64,000 nt of DNA from NCBI GenBank assembly GCA_905221605.1, contig CAJNDS010000003.1, positions 956,676 to 1,020,675 on the forward strand. The letters are read 5' to 3'. This DNA comes from Symbiodinium natans. Lineage: Eukaryota > Sar > Dinophyceae > Suessiales > Symbiodiniaceae. The position numbers and the translations under genes are program-made. Positions 62,601 to 64,000 of the stretch are shown piece by piece; the first letter of the stretch is position 1; every line of letters starts with the position of its first letter. The notes under the pieces were generated by a model. It saw only the letters and a list, made by a program, of their open reading frames with translations, ran no database searches and was not told the DNA's origin.

Positions 62601-63397
62601 AGTGGTGGCTGGAAAACTTGCCAGGCAAGGTGCTTCAATCTGACCTGTTGTAGACCGTATGCTGAGTGGATTGAGAGGGTAGTCTGGGCCAGCAGGTGCA
62701 CTTTCTGGAGATCGCAGGCTGCTCGCCAGCAATTGCAGCAGTTGCACGGTGCAACCCACATCTGGAGAAGTCAGATACCTGTCTCGCAGCTTCTAGTGGG
62801 CCTCCCGGCCATGTCGACAGATGGCTGCAGGCAAGCCCACGTGTTTCGTGGAGGCTGCCGAAGCGGTTGCAGAGGAGCCGATCACGGATCGCCGTAAGGC
62901 ATAGCTCGGGAACCTCTTTGCGGCTTTGCGTCTTTGCAAGTTGCTGATGGTGCCTGATCTGAATTGTAGGAGCAGCCAGTGGCGGATGCCACTGACGAGC
63001 CGAAGCCCACAACCTTGCCGAAGGAACGGCAGCTTACTAATCGGACAGATCTGATTTGTTTTTTGGCACTGTGTAGGATCCGCACATGTCAAGCACAGCA
63101 ATTCCATCCCAAATCCGTCCCATGCCATTCACCAAGCCGAGCGCGGCACATCGCGGGGGCGCTTTTGACAGGTTCCCCTGCTCGAAGATGACGAAGTTGA
63201 GTTCCGCATCCTGCGCCTGGGGGATTGCGAGGCGAAGCTCGCTTCATTGAGTCTTGAAACCACAATGAGGCTGATGAGGCTGAGATGTCCACGACACTTA
63301 AAGCAGCTGTTTGCCTTCTGCGGAGGCCTCTGAAGTTGTGTTCTACCCCGCGCCACCGATTGAACCTCCGACTGCCGTGCAGAGCAGGCTGCCGTGA
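44514..63397 (+). CDS. Very long FN3-like gene (or genes), dispersed exons
   Basis: Many AG-preceded open stretches on the + strand carry fibronectin type III hallmarks. F-strand-like examples are LQYGEEYIVSVRA (44514), LVQRSQVYFRALA (45907), LVAGDSYLASFTYDV (51024), LMPGRRYMSSELRVRP (57750) and LQPGMDYEVAVDWRW (60508). G-strand-like examples are GSEWQQPSPIFIT (45780), EEGAWIKGPYVPNT (47101), AERSTAWQLSPTI (52065) and ESSWSVGPLVLGP (57500). C-strand-like examples are FQVRYKEA (50236), CIQLRWRP (53664) and GYEFKYLQL (57320). Linker starts are VPTPPAPTALP (46826) and FTVPARPASP (61050). FN3 domains act as protein-protein or adhesion modules. Dispersed short exons on one strand suggest one giant gene, but exon order, ends and number of genes are not resolved. 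No signal or membrane segment was placed. It probably continues past the right edge. Confidence 0.55.
45178..45341 (+). CDS. Candidate exon, possibly FN3-like gene
   Basis: It reads ACQIFRTRDHALHFAFPAF then LPVEYCIEAGPLMYSFLLQK before TAG. Strong coding composition. The next open stretch, about 45412-45555 (FDLHSIDVTVLQAATM), resembles an FN3 strand B. Confidence 0.45.
45907..46018 (+). CDS. FN3-like exon
   Basis: After TTAGGTGCAG it reads GNTVECSVDIRSTALVQRSQ and then VYFRALAM, matching FN3 strands E-F. The preceding stretch at about 45730-45830 (GSGSEWQQPSPIFITS) looks like a G strand from another domain. Confidence 0.5.
46826..46925 (+). CDS. FN3-like exon (domain start)
   Basis: It reads EVPTPPAPTALPGAEF, the proline-rich lead-in of an FN3 domain, then GLECTVTTTWL. 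Exon edges were not fixed. Confidence 0.45.
47100..47180 (+). CDS. FN3-like exon (G strand and linker)
   Basis: After ACTTTTGCAG it reads VDEEGAWIKGPYVPNTLPA, the classical G-strand plus linker pattern. Open frame continues to 47241. Confidence 0.5.
50236..50300 (+). CDS. FN3-like exon (C strand)
   Basis: After TTTTGTTCAG it reads FISTFQVRYKEARQE, matching the FN3 motif YxVRYK. A GA-rich microsatellite (50431-50490) and a GAA/GAG run (50615-50670) follow. Confidence 0.5.
51024..51171 (+). CDS. FN3-like exon
   Basis: It reads GKLVAGDSYLASFTYDV and then SVPLLRFLAGQ before TAG. The LxxGxxY pattern is FN3-like. Confidence 0.45.
52045..52269 (+). CDS. FN3-like exon with acidic linker
   Basis: It reads PLPTSVEAERSTAWQLSPTI (end of one domain), then a Glu/Ser-rich linker, then HLTVLSFTSLKTSFK (start of the next). 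It ends at TAG, so the donor is nearby. Confidence 0.5.
   Translation: MLPLPTSVEAERSTAWQLSPTISHLTVDTRNSPCEVVPPLQMEEASTSEGSEQELSQEGHLTVLSFTSLKTSFK
52305..52376 (+). CDS. Acidic linker exon
   Basis: After GGACTTCAG it reads DEGAEKTDADEAKEDVTLIP and then VFQ before TGA. It sits between FN3-like exons and probably encodes an unstructured acidic linker. Confidence 0.45.
   Translation, partial: DEGAEKTDADEAKEDVTLIPVFQ
52467..52766 (+). CDS. Glu-rich low-complexity exon
   Basis: After GTCTGAAG it encodes about 100 residues dominated by Glu, with Pro, Lys and Arg (EEAEEPEEPEEPEKVGEEEE, later KEREEREENVEK), ending at TGA. Partly a 9-bp GAACCCGAG DNA repeat. It is likely a charged linker of the same gene; simple-repeat origin is the alternative. 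Confidence 0.45.
   Translation, partial: EGPEEAAQRDGGLGGEPEELKRGQEEAEEPEEPEEPEKVGEEEEQGRGDKAQEAEAEEAGDEKNDSKEREEREENVEKCGEQPQKAPETVTVLVERCCV
53445..53585 (+). CDS. Candidate FN3-like exon
   Basis: 46 codons: LLPRFDKRPRGLWTAVP then VEAGKVKLLDAEVLCASKA, ending in TAA. The alternation is strand-like. An internal AAG|GTGAAG could be a donor near 53514. Confidence 0.45.
   Translation: MLLPRFDKRPRGLWTAVPVEAGKVKLLDAEVLCASKADAQWGCEMQ
53664..53756 (+). CDS. FN3-like exon (B-C strands)
   Basis: After CATGTGCAG it reads DPMEWCIQLRWRPFPLEGW and then ESRWAW, like FN3 strands B and C. Confidence 0.5.
54483..54620 (+). CDS. Candidate exon
   Basis: After GCATCGTAG it reads EEAASFAPPFVRGFAANADA then AAQRAASVVCLEVSLLD, ending at TGA. 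A GT donor is possible at GAG|GTGTCG (54584/54585). Strong coding composition. Confidence 0.5.
   Translation, partial: EEAASFAPPFVRGFAANADAQLAAQRAASVVCLEVSLLDTAHCAA
55820..55891. repeat. CCCTAAA telomere-type array
   Basis: About ten copies of CCCTAAA, nearly perfect (one CCTTAAA). Confidence 0.97.
55901..56005 (+). CDS. 35-codon exon between opposed telomeric arrays
   Basis: It opens after CCCCCCTGAG and ends before a canonical GTGAGT donor at 56006. It reads YVGWGEALDGCWAALSLP then KFARELALAEGVEAPRR without a stop. Length is a multiple of three, so skipping it would preserve frame. It lies in the FN3-like gene region and on the same strand. The flanking sequence on both sides is intronic telomere-type repeat. 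Confidence 0.6.
56011..56077. repeat. TTTAGGG telomere-type array
   Basis: About eight copies of TTTAGGG with one interruption (TGTTGCGTTTTGGG). It is the reverse complement of the array at 55820 and overlaps the end of the GTGAGT donor. Confidence 0.97.
57175..57250. repeat. 10-bp tandem repeat (GAGATGACAC)n
   Basis: About seven perfect copies. Confidence 0.97.
57461..57553 (+). CDS. FN3-like exon
   Basis: After TGCCTGGCAG it reads GFQLRFRLSAADPSQESSW and then SVGPLVLGPNF before TAG. It matches FN3 strands F-G. An upstream stretch (about 57283-57380) with STAPAWMGYEFKYLQL resembles strands B-C of the same domain. Confidence 0.55.
   Translation, partial: GFQLRFRLSAADPSQESSWSVGPLVLGPNF
57750..57850 (+). 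CDS. FN3-like exon
   Basis: After ATCCGTCAG it reads VLELMPGRRYMSSELRVRP and then FERFLGALVSEALLPF. LxPGxxY followed by VRP is a typical FN3 E-F pattern. Confidence 0.55.
59356..59469 (+). CDS. Candidate FN3-like exon
   Basis: It reads NEIRDLYAADDDWKGACKVK then LSFVVQFRVPQHGW, ending in TGA. Just upstream another frame reads ISVKGSPPEVRIDE, an FN3-like lead-in. Confidence 0.45.
   Translation: MNEIRDLYAADDDWKGACKVKLSFVVQFRVPQHGWTF
60508..60600 (+). CDS. FN3-like exon
   Basis: After TTCTCCTGCAG it reads CGYALTFLQPGMDYEVAVDW, a clear FN3 F-strand motif. The preceding exon probably ends at 60403, before a canonical GTAAGA. Confidence 0.6.
60662..60990. repeat. GA microsatellite and GA-linked hairpin repeat, copy C
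   Basis: GA runs at 60662-60716. At 60905-60990 TTGGGGCGGCTCCCTTCG, a poly-G run and GAGAGAGAGAGCGAG resemble the blocks at 11336 and 23181. Confidence 0.6.
61035..61119 (+). CDS. FN3-like exon (domain start)
   Basis: It reads FEKCFTVPARPASPDVPRP then LRILPE, ending at GAG before GTGCGC. It joins in phase 0 to 61211 (after TGTCTGCAG), which reads VLDGHVSLAAMAVNPVAQ. The acceptor of this exon is not fixed. Confidence 0.5.
62970..63056 (+). CDS. Candidate exon
   Basis: After GAATTGTAG it reads EQPVADATDEPKPTTLPKER and then QLTNRTDL, a linker-like sequence in the FN3 region. Confidence 0.45.
63172..63250 (+). CDS. FN3-like candidate exon
   Basis: After CTTTTGACAG it reads VPLLEDDEVEFRILRLGD then CEAKLASL. 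The next piece, 63326-63397 (after TGCGGAG), reads ASEVVFYPAPPIEPPTAVQS, an inter-domain proline linker. Confidence 0.5.
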
Positions 63398-64000
63398 CAT
63401 GCACTTGACTGGTTCAAAAACCCCTTTTCGACCGGCAAAATGACCTCACACAGCCGAGCTTCTCGATTTGCCGGTGCCGCTCGTGTCTGAGCCACTTTAA
63501 TATGGAGAATGTGAGGCTCAAAATGCTTGGTCCCCACTCGGAGCTTGCACTGAGCATCAGCATCTCGGCAGCACCATACACCCAAGCCGTGACAGTCGGA
63601 CAGAACCCCAAGTTGGCACGCAGGAAGCGCCGGGAAGCATTCTGAAGCATCTATCACGCATTGTGAATGCACCGTGAAATGCACCATGGGAATGCATGTC
63701 TCTTAAGGCTTTCGTGGGCTGCCAACACTGGGCGCAGCTTCCGCCGCCCGAGAGTACCAGGTGTTGGTTCAGGACATGAACTTAAAGCCATAGTTGACTC
63801 GGCTATGTCCCGTCAGCTTCCGCAGCGCATGACCCCCAGTGCAGTGGGCGGTTGTCACGGGGTGCACAGAACATGCCTCATCTTCACGACCTCTACATCG
63901 TAAAGCTGGAGCCCCGCATATCCCGCATGTGGGCCAAGAGGGTGGCTTCATGACCTTTGCAGGAGATGGAAGGATCTCGAATCGCGAAGGACGCTTGGGC

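Overview
The window looks like nuclear DNA of a dinoflagellate, in the broad sense of the Symbiodiniaceae/Suessiales group. I infer this from four things. Coding sequence is cut into many small exons whose best-fitting intron starts are GT, GC or GA with AG ends. One gene has pentatricopeptide repeats of a style I associate with dinoflagellates (an ACEKG-like helix A). TTTAGGG/CCCTAAA telomere-type repeats lie inside gene space. Simple repeats, poly-G/poly-C tracts and fold-back elements are very dense. No RNA gene, CRISPR array, bacterial operon or virus was recognised. Nearly all convincing coding sequence is on the + strand.

Layout. 1-5 kb is mostly repeat: a 1.2 kb fold-back region, a long AAGG tract and a 450 bp inverted repeat. 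6.8-7.1 kb holds an intronless gene for ribosomal protein eL43 (RPL37A). 10.7-17.4 kb holds a pentatricopeptide repeat (PPR) gene that I could follow through about ten exons. Its largest proposed intron contains a complete, uninterrupted 645-codon gene for a membrane-anchored TPR/SET-domain protein. 18.1-18.8 kb is a decayed telomere-type repeat island. 19.2-24.6 kb has scattered exons of a probable coiled-coil protein. 26.5-29.8 kb is a direct duplication of a 1500 bp block containing a 144-codon reading frame. 30.9-34.1 kb is a wax ester synthase/diacylglycerol acyltransferase (WSD) gene, read through eight or more exons, with the HHxxxDG acyltransferase motif. 34.1-44 kb is mostly repeat-rich sequence with a few orphan exons. 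44-63.4 kb carries many small + strand exons with fibronectin type III-like strand motifs, probably one very long gene (or a few) that runs off the right edge. One of its exons (55901-56005) sits between a CCCTAAA array and a TTTAGGG array.

Functionally the recognised genes are unrelated housekeeping, organelle-RNA (PPR), methyltransferase-like, lipid (WSD) and adhesion/scaffold-like (FN3) genes. There is no operon logic. The interest lies in gene architecture: a nested gene, non-canonical introns whose start echoes the next exon, and repeats that could fold pre-mRNA. All exon boundaries are inferred from reading frame, phase and family fit, without transcripts.
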